Shown in pieces: positions 8,573 through 15,840 of a stretch of 64,000 nucleotides of DNA. The stretch is from contig JAAEQB010000071.1 in assembly GCA_024231975.1 (NCBI GenBank), positions 61,717 to 125,716 on the forward strand, given 5' to 3'. A program made the position numbers and the translations under genes. Every line of letters begins with the position of its first letter. Positions within the stretch are counted from its first letter, which is position 1. Below the pieces are notes generated by a model that made no database searches, was not told where the DNA came from, and worked only from the letters and a program-made list of their open reading frames with translations. The stretch is from Allobosea sp. GTDB taxonomy: Bacteria; Pseudomonadota; Alphaproteobacteria; Rhizobiales; Beijerinckiaceae.

Positions 8573-9526
8573 ATGGCCAATGAGGGCCCTGACGAGCCAT
8601 CCGATGCAGCGCTCGTCGCGCGGATATGCTGGTACTATTTCAAGGAAGGGCAGACGCAGGAGGCGATTGCGCAACGGCTCGCGATCACCCGCAAACGCGT
8701 CAACCAGCTTCTGGGCGAAGCGCGCCAGAGCGGCCTCGTCCAGATCTCGATAACGGGCAGCCGCGGCCCTTGCTATGAGCTCGAAACCGCGCTGATCGAC
8801 CGTTTCGGACTAAGGCAGGCGATCGTGGTGCCTGCCCCGATGCCTGGCACCGATACCCGTCCCTTCGTTGGGGCCGCGGCAGGTCAATATGTCTCGACAC
8901 GATTGCCGGAAGGCGGATCGCTTGGCATCAGCTGGGGAGGTACGATCAATGCCGCTGCGCAGAATCTGCGAGGCCGCAAGGGGATGAACAACCGGGTCGT
9001 GCTCCTGTGCGGCGGCCTGGCGGAGAGCACGCTCATCAACCCATACGACAATGCCGCGATGATGGCTCGCGCCCTCGATGCGACCTGCTACTACGTCACG
9101 GCGCCGATGTACGCGGAAACGCCGTCCCTGCGCAACGCGCTAGTGGGAAGCGAGCCAGTTCGTTCTGTGCTGGCCATGGTCCCGACCCTCGACATGGCCC
9201 TACTCAGCGCAATCGATCTGTCGGAACTGTCAAAACCGCTCGAATACGGCGTCATCACCCGCGAGACCTGGACGTCTCTGCGCGAGGCAGGTGCCGTGGG
9301 TGATATCTGCGGTCACTATCTCGATGCGGATGGAAAGCCGGTCGATCACCCGTTGGCGTCCCTGGTGGTCAACCCGCCGCTCAGCGACCTTCGGCATGTC
9401 CCCGAGCTCGTTCTCGCCGCGGGCGGATTGCAGAAGCTCGCGATCATCACCGCCGCGATCCGGGCCGGCCTCTGTCACGTGCTGATAACGGACGAGGATG
9501 CAGCGGCGGCGCTGGTCGGCACGTGA
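8573..9526 (+). CDS. SorC/DeoR-like sugar-binding transcriptional regulator
   Basis: A 317-residue regulator. The N-terminal helix-turn-helix is ARICWYYFKEGQTQEAIAQRLAITRKRVNQLL (read in two parts, about residues 12-45), followed by a NagB-like effector domain with GISWGGTINAAAQ, RVVLLCGGLAES and a C-terminal LVLAAGGLQKLAIITAA. This is the SorC architecture, whose effectors are usually phosphorylated sugars. ATG at 8573 is preferred over 8516 because ggaggaag at 8561-8568 sits 4 bases upstream. It is divergent from the phosphonate-type operon and probably its regulator. A SorC effector pocket next to phosphonate enzymes is unusual. Confidence 0.85.
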   Translation: MANEGPDEPSDAALVARICWYYFKEGQTQEAIAQRLAITRKRVNQLLGEARQSGLVQISITGSRGPCYELETALIDRFGLRQAIVVPAPMPGTDTRPFVGAAAGQYVSTRLPEGGSLGISWGGTINAAAQNLRGRKGMNNRVVLLCGGLAESTLINPYDNAAMMARALDATCYYVTAPMYAETPSLRNALVGSEPVRSVLAMVPTLDMALLSAIDLSELSKPLEYGVITRETWTSLREAGAVGDICGHYLDADGKPVDHPLASLVVNPPLSDLRHVPELVLAAGGLQKLAIITAAIRAGLCHVLITDEDAAAALVGT

Positions 9527-9536
9527 TGCAGCTTGC

Positions 9537-9617
9537 AGCCGCATCGGCGACTCCCACGACGACGCCCTCACCGAGACGATCGACGGCCTCTGCAAGGCCG
9601 AACTGATCCATCGGCAA
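9537..9617 (+). pseudogene. Relic of IS3-family transposase (orfB C-terminal part)
   Basis: Twenty-seven codons read SRIGDSHDDALTETIDGLCKAELIHRQ (shown here as two joined motifs GDSHDDALTETIDGL and CKAELIHR). This matches the highly conserved IS3 orfB stretch GDSYDNALAETINGLYKAEVIH. Homology stops abruptly on both sides and no terminal repeats are seen, so it is a decayed fragment. The remaining 118 bases to the tctA stop show nothing recognisable. Confidence 0.75.
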
Positions 9618-9734
9618 CAAGCCTCCGATCCTGCTGCAAAATCCCGGCGGAGCACCCAGCCCACCGCCGTGAACGAAAGCCGGAAACTCCAGCCTCCGGC
9701 GGTCCAGCAGATGGACTCGGATCATCGGCACAGC

Positions 9735-11240
9735 TCATTCGCCGGCGAATTTCTCGTCTCGGCCGGATGCCCTTACCGAGGCGACAATCGTCCAGCCGAT
9801 GATGCCGATCGTGATCGCGGCGAGGACGGCGGCGATCGGGCGGTCGACAAGGCCGATCAGGCTGCCATCGGACTTGATCATCGAGTTGATGAAATACTCT
9901 TCCAGCAACGGCCCGAGCACGACGCCGAGGATCACCGGAGCGACCGGAAAATCGTTCTCCTCGAGCACGAAGGCCAGCACGCCGAAGGCGAGCATGACAC
10001 CGACATCGAACAGCGAATTGTTGATCGCATAAGAGCCGACGATGGCGAAGAGCAGGATGATCGGCATCAGGATGCGGCGCGGCACCGCGAGCACGCGCGT
10101 CGCGACCTTGATGATCGCCCAGCCGAGCGGCAGCATCAGCAGGTTCGCGATGACGAAGACCAGGAAGAGCGCATAGACGTTCTGCGGATTGTTGACGAAG
10201 ATCGTCGGCCCCGGTGCCATGTTCTTCATCATCAGCACGCCGATGGCGATCGCGGTGATCGAGTCGCCGGGGATGCCGAAGACCAGGGCCGGGATCCAGG
10301 CGCCGGCCAGCGAGGAGTTGTTGGAGGCGCCGGCCTCGATCAGCCCTTCGGGGTGACCGGTGCCGAACTTTTCCGGCTCCTTCGAGAAGCGCTTGCTCAT
10401 CGCATATGACATCCAGGCCGCCATGTCGGCGCCGCTGCCGGGCTGGATGCCGATGACGGTGCCGAGCGCGCTGCCGCGGATCAGCTGCCAGGGATACTGC
10501 TTGGTCAGCCGCCACATGTTCGCGAAGATCGGCCCGATCTTGCGGACCACGGCATGCGGGGCGCTGCCGTCCGAGATCATGTGCCGCATCACCTCCGAGC
10601 AGGCGAACATGCCGACCATCATCGGGATCAGCGAGACGCCGCCGAGCATCTCGGTCGATTCGAAGGTGAAGCGCGGCTGGCCAGCCGGGTTGTTCATGCC
10701 GACCATCGCGATCAAGAGGCCGATCAGCAGCGAGATGCAGGCTTTCAACGGCGTCGAGGAGCCGATGAAGACAGCGCCCCCCAGACCGAGCATGACGATC
10801 CAGAAGAATTCGACCGAGCCGAAGCCGAGCGCGAAATCGGCGATGGCTGGCGAGGCCACCATCATCACTGCGGTACCGAACAGGCCGCCCAGCACGGAAA
10901 ACCAGAGGCCGATGCCGAGGGCGAGCTCGGGCTTGCCCTTCAGCGTCATCTGGTAGGAATCGTCGACATAGGCCGCCGAGGCCGGGGTGCCGGGGATGCG
11001 CAGGAGGCAGCCGGGAATGTCGCCTGAGAAGATCGCCATGGTCGAGGTCGTCACGATCGCGGCGATCGCCGGCACCGGCGGCATGAAGAAGGTCAGCGGC
11101 ACCAGCAGCGCCGTCGCCATCGTCGCCGACAGGCCGGGGATGCAGCCGACGACGAGGCCGTAGATCGCCGAGGCGGTGATGACGAGGAGCACATAGGGAT
11201 CGAGCACCATCCCCAGCGCGGTGACATAGGCGTCGATCAT
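9735..11240 (-). CDS. tctA: Tripartite tricarboxylate transporter large membrane subunit TctA
   Basis: A 501-residue polytopic membrane protein with the TctA signature near the N-terminus, GLVVGCIPGLSATMATAL, and a second conserved loop, GIPGDSITAIAIGVL. About eleven to twelve hydrophobic segments can be seen. It is the large permease of a secondary, binding-protein-dependent carboxylate importer. It follows tctB with a 5-base gap, so they are co-translated. Length is normal for the family (about 500). Confidence 0.95.
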   Translation of the reverse strand: MIDAYVTALGMVLDPYVLLVITASAIYGLVVGCIPGLSATMATALLVPLTFFMPPVPAIAAIVTTSTMAIFSGDIPGCLLRIPGTPASAAYVDDSYQMTLKGKPELALGIGLWFSVLGGLFGTAVMMVASPAIADFALGFGSVEFFWIVMLGLGGAVFIGSSTPLKACISLLIGLLIAMVGMNNPAGQPRFTFESTEMLGGVSLIPMMVGMFACSEVMRHMISDGSAPHAVVRKIGPIFANMWRLTKQYPWQLIRGSALGTVIGIQPGSGADMAAWMSYAMSKRFSKEPEKFGTGHPEGLIEAGASNNSSLAGAWIPALVFGIPGDSITAIAIGVLMMKNMAPGPTIFVNNPQNVYALFLVFVIANLLMLPLGWAIIKVATRVLAVPRRILMPIILLFAIVGSYAINNSLFDVGVMLAFGVLAFVLEENDFPVAPVILGVVLGPLLEEYFINSMIKSDGSLIGLVDRPIAAVLAAITIGIIGWTIVASVRASGRDEKFAGE

Positions 11241-11245
11241 GGCGG

Positions 11246-11719
11246 CTACCAGCGTAAGGGTTCGAGCGGGCCCCAGGGCAATTGCACGCCGAGGCCGAGA
11301 TAGAAGATCGAATGGATGACGAGCGCAGCCGCGAGCGAGAGCCCGACTGCCTGAAGTGGCTTCGTGCCGCCGGCCAGGAAGAGCACGACGAGGATCAGCG
11401 GCGCGCAGATCAGGAAGCCGAGCGTCTCGGCGCAGAGCATGTAGAAGATCACTGCCGCCGGCACGAGCAGCAGCGACGCCACCGCGCGGCCATTGCGGGC
11501 CCAGTCGGCGAGGCCGACCAGCGGACCGGCTTGCGTCATGCGGGCGCCGTTGACGGCAAGGATCGCGGCGCAGAGCGCCAGCAGGCCCGACAGGATCAGC
11601 GGGAAGGCCGAGGGGCCGAGCGGCTGCTGCGAGGGGTTCGGCAGGTTCCAGGAGGCGAATGCCACCAGGCCGGCGAGGGCGAGGAAGACGAGGCCCCCGA
11701 AGAGGTCGTTGAACTTCAT
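11246..11719 (-). CDS. tctB: Tripartite tricarboxylate transporter small membrane subunit TctB
   Basis: A 157-residue protein with four hydrophobic segments (about residues 8-24, 40-58, 80-100 and 105-145) and the typical start FGGLVFLALAGLVAF and PSAFPLILSGLLAL. This is the small, poorly conserved subunit that accompanies TctA. It lies directly upstream of tctA and downstream of a strong hairpin that separates it from tctC. Confidence 0.9.
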   Translation of the reverse strand: MKFNDLFGGLVFLALAGLVAFASWNLPNPSQQPLGPSAFPLILSGLLALCAAILAVNGARMTQAGPLVGLADWARNGRAVASLLLVPAAVIFYMLCAETLGFLICAPLILVVLFLAGGTKPLQAVGLSLAAALVIHSIFYLGLGVQLPWGPLEPLRW

Positions 11720-11742
11720 GGCGTGCTCGGTATGCGCGATGG

Positions 11743-11772
11743 AAAACGGGGCGCGGCGAAGCCGCCGCGCCC
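11743..11772 (-). terminator. Intercistronic GC hairpin with T-run between tctC and tctB
   Basis: Perfect 10-base stem gggcgcggcg/cgccgcgccc (11749-11758 and 11763-11772) with a 4-base loop. On the minus strand it is followed by cg and TTTT (11746-11743). Placed after the binding-protein gene, it probably lets more tctC than tctBA message accumulate by partial termination or 3'-end protection. Confidence 0.65.
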
Positions 11773-11796
11773 TGAAACAGTCCGAAGGGCGATCGA

Positions 11797-12765
11797 CTAC
11801 TGACGCAGGCGCAGGCCGAGCGCGCCCATGATCTCGCCGTTGTTCTTGTGCTGGGTGGCGAGGAAGCTGCCGAAGGCCGGGCCCTTGGCGAAGGCGTAGC
11901 CGAAGCCGCGCTCGGCCAGGAACGACTTGTAGGCCTCGGAGTTCGCGACCTTTTCGGTGGCTTCGACGAGGCGGGCCGTCACATCCGCCGGCAGGCCGGC
12001 CGGAGCGGCAAGGCCGCGCCAGGTGCCGCCCTCATACTCCTTGCCGATCGCATCCTTTACCGTCGGCACGCTCGGGAAGGCGCCGATCTTCTCCTTCGAC
12101 ATCACCGCCAGCGACTTGACGCGGCCGGCGTCGAACATCGGCTTGCCCTCCGGCAGGGAGGACGGGACGATCTGGACGCCGCCCGAAGCCAACTCCTGGA
12201 AGCCGGGGGCCGCGCCCTGGCTCGGCACCACGACGACCGCCTTGGGGTCGATGCCTTCAAGCTGCATCAGCCCGGCGAAGGCGAGATGATAGGCGGCACC
12301 CGCGGCCATGCCGGAGAGCTTGTACTTGCCGGCCGGCTGCTTCTTGATGTCGTCGAGCGCGGTGCGCAGGTCCGCCCAGGGCGAGTTGGCGGCAACGTTG
12401 AAGGCGGCCGAGTCGAAGTTCACCAGCGCGATCGGGGTGAGCTTCTCATAGGTGAAGGGCGCGGTGTTCGACCAGTAGAAGGTCGTGACCTCGGCGGTGG
12501 CGAGGCCGATCGTGTAGCCGTCCGGCTTGGCGTTGACGATCTCGGTATGGCCGACCACGCCGCCGCCGCCGGTGCGGTTGACGACGTTGACCGGCTTGCC
12601 GAGCTCCTTCTCCAGCCCGGCCGCCACGATGCGGGCGACCGCATCGGTGCCGCCGCCGGCAGCCCAGGGCACGACCAGCGTGATCGGGCGCTCGGGCCAG
12701 GCGGCGAAGGCAGGGATGGACACCGCCGCAACGGCGGCGGCGAGCAGCAGCTTTGCGAATTTCAT
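11797..12765 (-). CDS. tctC: Tripartite tricarboxylate transporter binding protein TctC (Bug family)
   Basis: A 322-residue periplasmic Bug-family receptor with Sec signal MKFAKLLLAAAVAAVSIPAFA and the family start WPERPITLVVPWAAGGGTDAVAR. It also has the VVNRTGGGGVVGHTEI ligand-loop region and GTWRGLAAPAGLP near the C-terminus. It captures a carboxylate for TctAB. Its start overlaps the end of the upstream FadR-type regulator by ATGA (12762-12765), so the regulator and receptor share a message. The ligand is probably a hydroxy- or keto-acid that feeds the divergent DapA-family enzyme. Confidence 0.92.
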   Translation of the reverse strand: MKFAKLLLAAAVAAVSIPAFAAWPERPITLVVPWAAGGGTDAVARIVAAGLEKELGKPVNVVNRTGGGGVVGHTEIVNAKPDGYTIGLATAEVTTFYWSNTAPFTYEKLTPIALVNFDSAAFNVAANSPWADLRTALDDIKKQPAGKYKLSGMAAGAAYHLAFAGLMQLEGIDPKAVVVVPSQGAAPGFQELASGGVQIVPSSLPEGKPMFDAGRVKSLAVMSKEKIGAFPSVPTVKDAIGKEYEGGTWRGLAAPAGLPADVTARLVEATEKVANSEAYKSFLAERGFGYAFAKGPAFGSFLATQHKNNGEIMGALGLRLRQ

Positions 12766-13508
12766 GGCGTTTCTCCCGGGATGGCTTTCTTTTTTGGGCT
12801 GGCTCCATCCGCTAGCGCGGAACTGGAAAGCATGTGGCCGCGCGTGTAGCCGAGCACCTGCCGCATCGCCTGACGGGCCTGTTCGGGCTCGCCGGCGGCG
12901 ATCGCGTCGACGACAGCAGCATGGTTGGCGAGGTTCCCGCCGAAGACATCGACGGTAAAGTCGAACATCGCGCTGAGGATCGTGTCGATCGCGCCGCGGA
13001 AGCTGCGCAGGATCGGGTTGTTGGTGGCGTCGAGGATCGCGAGATGGAAACGCTTGTCGGCGGCGATGGCCGCTTGCGGATCGTCCTGGCCGGCTTCCAT
13101 CTCGGCCAGTGCCGCGCGGATACGGGCGAGGTCTTCGGGCGTCGCGCGGGTCGCGGCCAGTGCGGCCGCTTCCGGCTCGATGATCTCGCGCGTCTCCTCC
13201 AGAGCGAGCAGCAGGGCGCGGTCGAGCCCGTCCTCGCTGCGCATCCAGCCGAGCACCTCGCGGTCGAGCAGGGTCCAGTCATGCTGGGGGCGGACCTGCG
13301 TGCCATGGCGCGGCCGTACGGTGAGCAGGCCCTTGGCGACGAGGATTTTCACGGCCTCGCGGACGACGCTGCGGCCGGCGCCATAGCGCTCCGCTAGTTC
13401 CGGTTCCGGTGGCAGCACGGTGCCTGAGGCGATCTCGCCACGTACGATCGCTGCGCCGAGCGCCCCAACCACCGTGCCGATCTTTCCTGGCTTGCTGCCA
13501 CGCGCCAT
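12762..13508 (-). CDS. GntR-family regulator, FadR/FCD subgroup
   Basis: A 248-residue regulator. The winged helix-turn-helix spans about residues 8-78 (AAIVRGEIASGTVLPPEPEL, YGAGRSVVREAVKILVAKGL, RPRHGTQVRP) and is followed by an all-helical FCD domain with the metal-site pattern D..R..FH..I (AAIAADKRFHLAILDATNN) and NHAAVVDAIAAGEPEQAR. ATG at 13508 is preferred over 13568 because gggagag lies just upstream. It is first in the tctCBA transcript and faces the DapA-family gene; it likely represses both using the operator at 13571. Confidence 0.88.
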   Translation of the reverse strand: MARGSKPGKIGTVVGALGAAIVRGEIASGTVLPPEPELAERYGAGRSVVREAVKILVAKGLLTVRPRHGTQVRPQHDWTLLDREVLGWMRSEDGLDRALLLALEETREIIEPEAAALAATRATPEDLARIRAALAEMEAGQDDPQAAIAADKRFHLAILDATNNPILRSFRGAIDTILSAMFDFTVDVFGGNLANHAAVVDAIAAGEPEQARQAMRQVLGYTRGHMLSSSALADGASPKKKAIPGETP

Positions 13509-13570
13509 GCCGTTTTCTCTCCCGCGGCGGGAAACTGTCACGTCCGGGACTTGCGTGCAAGCATTCATCT

Positions 13571-13583
13571 GATGTTTAACATC
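13571..13583. promoter_or_regulatory. FadR-type operator in divergent promoter
   Basis: gatgtttaacatc is an inverted repeat with a GT-N3-AC core, the arrangement bound by FadR-subgroup GntR proteins. A direct repeat of catctgat flanks and overlaps it. It lies between the FadR-type gene and the DapA-family start, close to both translation starts, as expected for repression. Confidence 0.6.
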
Positions 13584-13606
13584 TGATCATTGAAGCGAGG
13601 CACGCC

Positions 13607-14521
13607 ATGACCACTGAGACCGCGTTCACCGGCATCCATGCGATCCTCTATGCGCTCTTCGACACGCAGGAGCGGCTCGACCGCCAGGCGATGCGGCAGC
13701 AGGTCGAGATCTGCCTTGAGCACGGCGCCCACGGCATCGCGGCGCTCGGCCTCGCGACGGAGGTCTCCAAGCTGACAGTGCCGGAGCGCCGGACGGTGAT
13801 GGAGTGGGCCTCGGAGGATGTCGGCGGACGCAAGCCGCTCGGCTTCACCATCTACGGCACCTCGGTTGGCGAGCAGGTCGAGCTGGTCCGGGCGGCGGAG
13901 GCTGCGAAGGCCGACTGGGTCATCCTGCAGCCGCCCATGGTCGGGAGCTTCGCGGCCGGCGAATACATCCGCTTCTTCGGCCGGGTCGCGGATGCGACGA
14001 CACTGCCGGTCGCGATCCAGAATGCACCTGCCTATATGGGGCGGGGTCTCTCGGCGGACGACATTCGCAGCCTCGTCGCGCAGCATCCCAACATCCAGCT
14101 GGTCAAGGGCGAAGGACCGGCGACCGAGATCCGGCAACTGATCGAGACCACGGAGGGCCGCTTGCCGGTGATGAACGGCCGCGGCGGGCTGGAGCTGATC
14201 GAGAACCTGCGCGCCGGCTGCGTCGGCATGATCTTGGCGCCCGAGATCATCGATTTCACGACCCGGGCCTATGACAGCTTCATCGCCGGTGACGAGGCTG
14301 AGGCAGAACGCATATATCGCGACATCCTGCCCGTGATCGTGTTCATGATGCAGTCGCTGGAGAGTCTGATCTGCTACGGCAAGCGCATTTTCGGGGCGCG
14401 GGCGGGCATCACAATCCATGACCGCGCGCCGGCCATGCGACCGACGGCGTTTGGACTCGAACTCGTTCGCAACCATGCTCAGCGGTTCGGATTGTTCGAA
14501 AGCCGCCGGTCGGCAGGATAG
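13607..14521 (+). CDS. DapA-family (dihydrodipicolinate synthase/aldolase superfamily) lyase
   Basis: A 304-residue class I aldolase-superfamily TIM barrel. The Schiff-base lysine is visible in IQLVKGEGPATEI, and the pyruvate-binding GTTGE-like loop reads GLATEVSKL. The catalytic Tyr of true dihydrodipicolinate synthase (YNVP) is replaced: the loop reads IQNAPAYMGRG. It is therefore probably a catabolic lyase or dehydratase of a sugar acid or keto acid, not DapA. It is divergent from a FadR regulator and a TctCBA importer, which fits carboxylate catabolism. Confidence 0.85.
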   Translation: MTTETAFTGIHAILYALFDTQERLDRQAMRQQVEICLEHGAHGIAALGLATEVSKLTVPERRTVMEWASEDVGGRKPLGFTIYGTSVGEQVELVRAAEAAKADWVILQPPMVGSFAAGEYIRFFGRVADATTLPVAIQNAPAYMGRGLSADDIRSLVAQHPNIQLVKGEGPATEIRQLIETTEGRLPVMNGRGGLELIENLRAGCVGMILAPEIIDFTTRAYDSFIAGDEAEAERIYRDILPVIVFMMQSLESLICYGKRIFGARAGITIHDRAPAMRPTAFGLELVRNHAQRFGLFESRRSAG

Positions 14522-14718
14522 GCTTGCGTCGACAATATCCTGAAGCAGCGTCCACACGCGGAGAACGAAGCGTCGCGCAAGTTCCGTGCTGCGGTCGGGG
14601 GCACAGCGGGCAATCCCGATGATCTGTCCCCCGGCCTGCTCGCGATCGAGCGGGCACAATGCGCGGCACGCGATCCACCATCTGGTCACGGCCGAGAGCG
14701 GCAGGTAGACCACGTCAT

Positions 14719-15840
14719 ATGTTCCGTTTCCTCCATAGTGCCGACCTGCATCTCGGCAAGCCGTTCGGATCGATGCCGGACGAGCTGCGCGGGCGCCTGC
14801 GCGAGGCCCGCCATACCGTGCTCGACCGGCTGGCGGCCCAGGCCCGCGCGGCTGGTGCGGAAACCATCCTGCTCGCCGGCGACGTCTTCGATACGGAAAC
14901 GCCGAGCCCTGCCGTGCTTCGCCAGGCGCTGGCCGCCATGGCCGGGCATGACGGCCTTCGCTGGATCCTGCTGCCCGGCAACCACGATTCGCTCGCCGCC
15001 GAGGCGCTCTGGGCGGGCCTTGCGACGTCGCGGCCCGGCAATGTCGTCCTGGCTACCGAGCCAGCTCCGCTCCGGCTCGCCGACGACGTCATCCTGCTGC
15101 CCGCGCCCTGCACGACGCGCCGGCCCGGCCGCGACCTGAGCGAATGGATGGACGGGGCTGCCACCCCGCCGGGCGCGATCCGGATCGGGTTCGCCCATGG
15201 CGCCGTCCAGAGCTTTTCGGAGGATGGCGGCGCCGGCGACGTCATCGCTCCCGACCGGGCAGCTCGCGCCGGCCTCGATTATCTCGCCCTTGGCGATTGG
15301 CATGGCCAGATGCGGATCGGACCACGCACCTGGTATAGCGGCGCCCCCGAACCGGACCGGTTCAAGCACGACGCCTCCGGCCGCGCCTTGCTGGTCACGA
15401 TTTCCGCAGCCGGGGCCGAGCCGTCGATCGAGCCCGTCGAGACCGGCGCGTTCGACTGGCGCACGCTCGCGCTCGATTGCCTGGCGGGCGACGACCCCAG
15501 CGCACATCTGGCGACATTGCTGCCGGCGGGTCCTTCGCGCCGGCAGTCGCTCATCCGCGTCGTCGCGACAGGCCGGACGCGGCCGCCGGCGCGGGTCTGG
15601 CTGGAAGCTGATCTCAAGGCGATCGCGCCCGAATTCGCACTGCTGCAGCTGGAGGCGCAGGAGCTGGTCACCGAATGCGAGAGCGAGGACCTCGACCAGA
15701 TCGATCGGGCCGGCGCCTTACGGGACGCCGCCGAGATGCTGCTCGCGGAGAGCGGGGACGAGGGCCGCTCCTCGGCTGAGCGCGAGGTCGCGCGCGAGGC
15801 GCTGATGCGCCTGTTTTCCTATTGCGCAGCGACCGCCTGA
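14719..15840 (+). CDS. SbcD-like DNA repair exonuclease (metallophosphoesterase)
   Basis: A 373-residue calcineurin-type phosphoesterase with SADLHLGKPF, LLAGDVFDTETPS, LLPGNHDSL and LGDWHGQ motifs, which together form the two-metal site of SbcD/Mre11/YhaO nucleases. ATG at 14719 is selected because HMFRFLHSADLHLG is the conserved start; upstream codons are not conserved-looking. It overlaps the SbcC-like partner by one base (TGATG at 15838-15842), so the pair is coupled. The layout resembles Bacillus YhaO-YhaN more than the very long SbcDC. Confidence 0.88.
   Translation: MFRFLHSADLHLGKPFGSMPDELRGRLREARHTVLDRLAAQARAAGAETILLAGDVFDTETPSPAVLRQALAAMAGHDGLRWILLPGNHDSLAAEALWAGLATSRPGNVVLATEPAPLRLADDVILLPAPCTTRRPGRDLSEWMDGAATPPGAIRIGFAHGAVQSFSEDGGAGDVIAPDRAARAGLDYLALGDWHGQMRIGPRTWYSGAPEPDRFKHDASGRALLVTISAAGAEPSIEPVETGAFDWRTLALDCLAGDDPSAHLATLLPAGPSRRQSLIRVVATGRTRPPARVWLEADLKAIAPEFALLQLEAQELVTECESEDLDQIDRAGALRDAAEMLLAESGDEGRSSAEREVAREALMRLFSYCAATA

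Noticed and set aside
14522..14718. Possible gene remnant on the minus strand between the DapA-family and SbcD-like genes
   Set aside because: A reading frame exists but no family could be recognised and it continues as antisense into the DapA-family gene; treated as intergenic.
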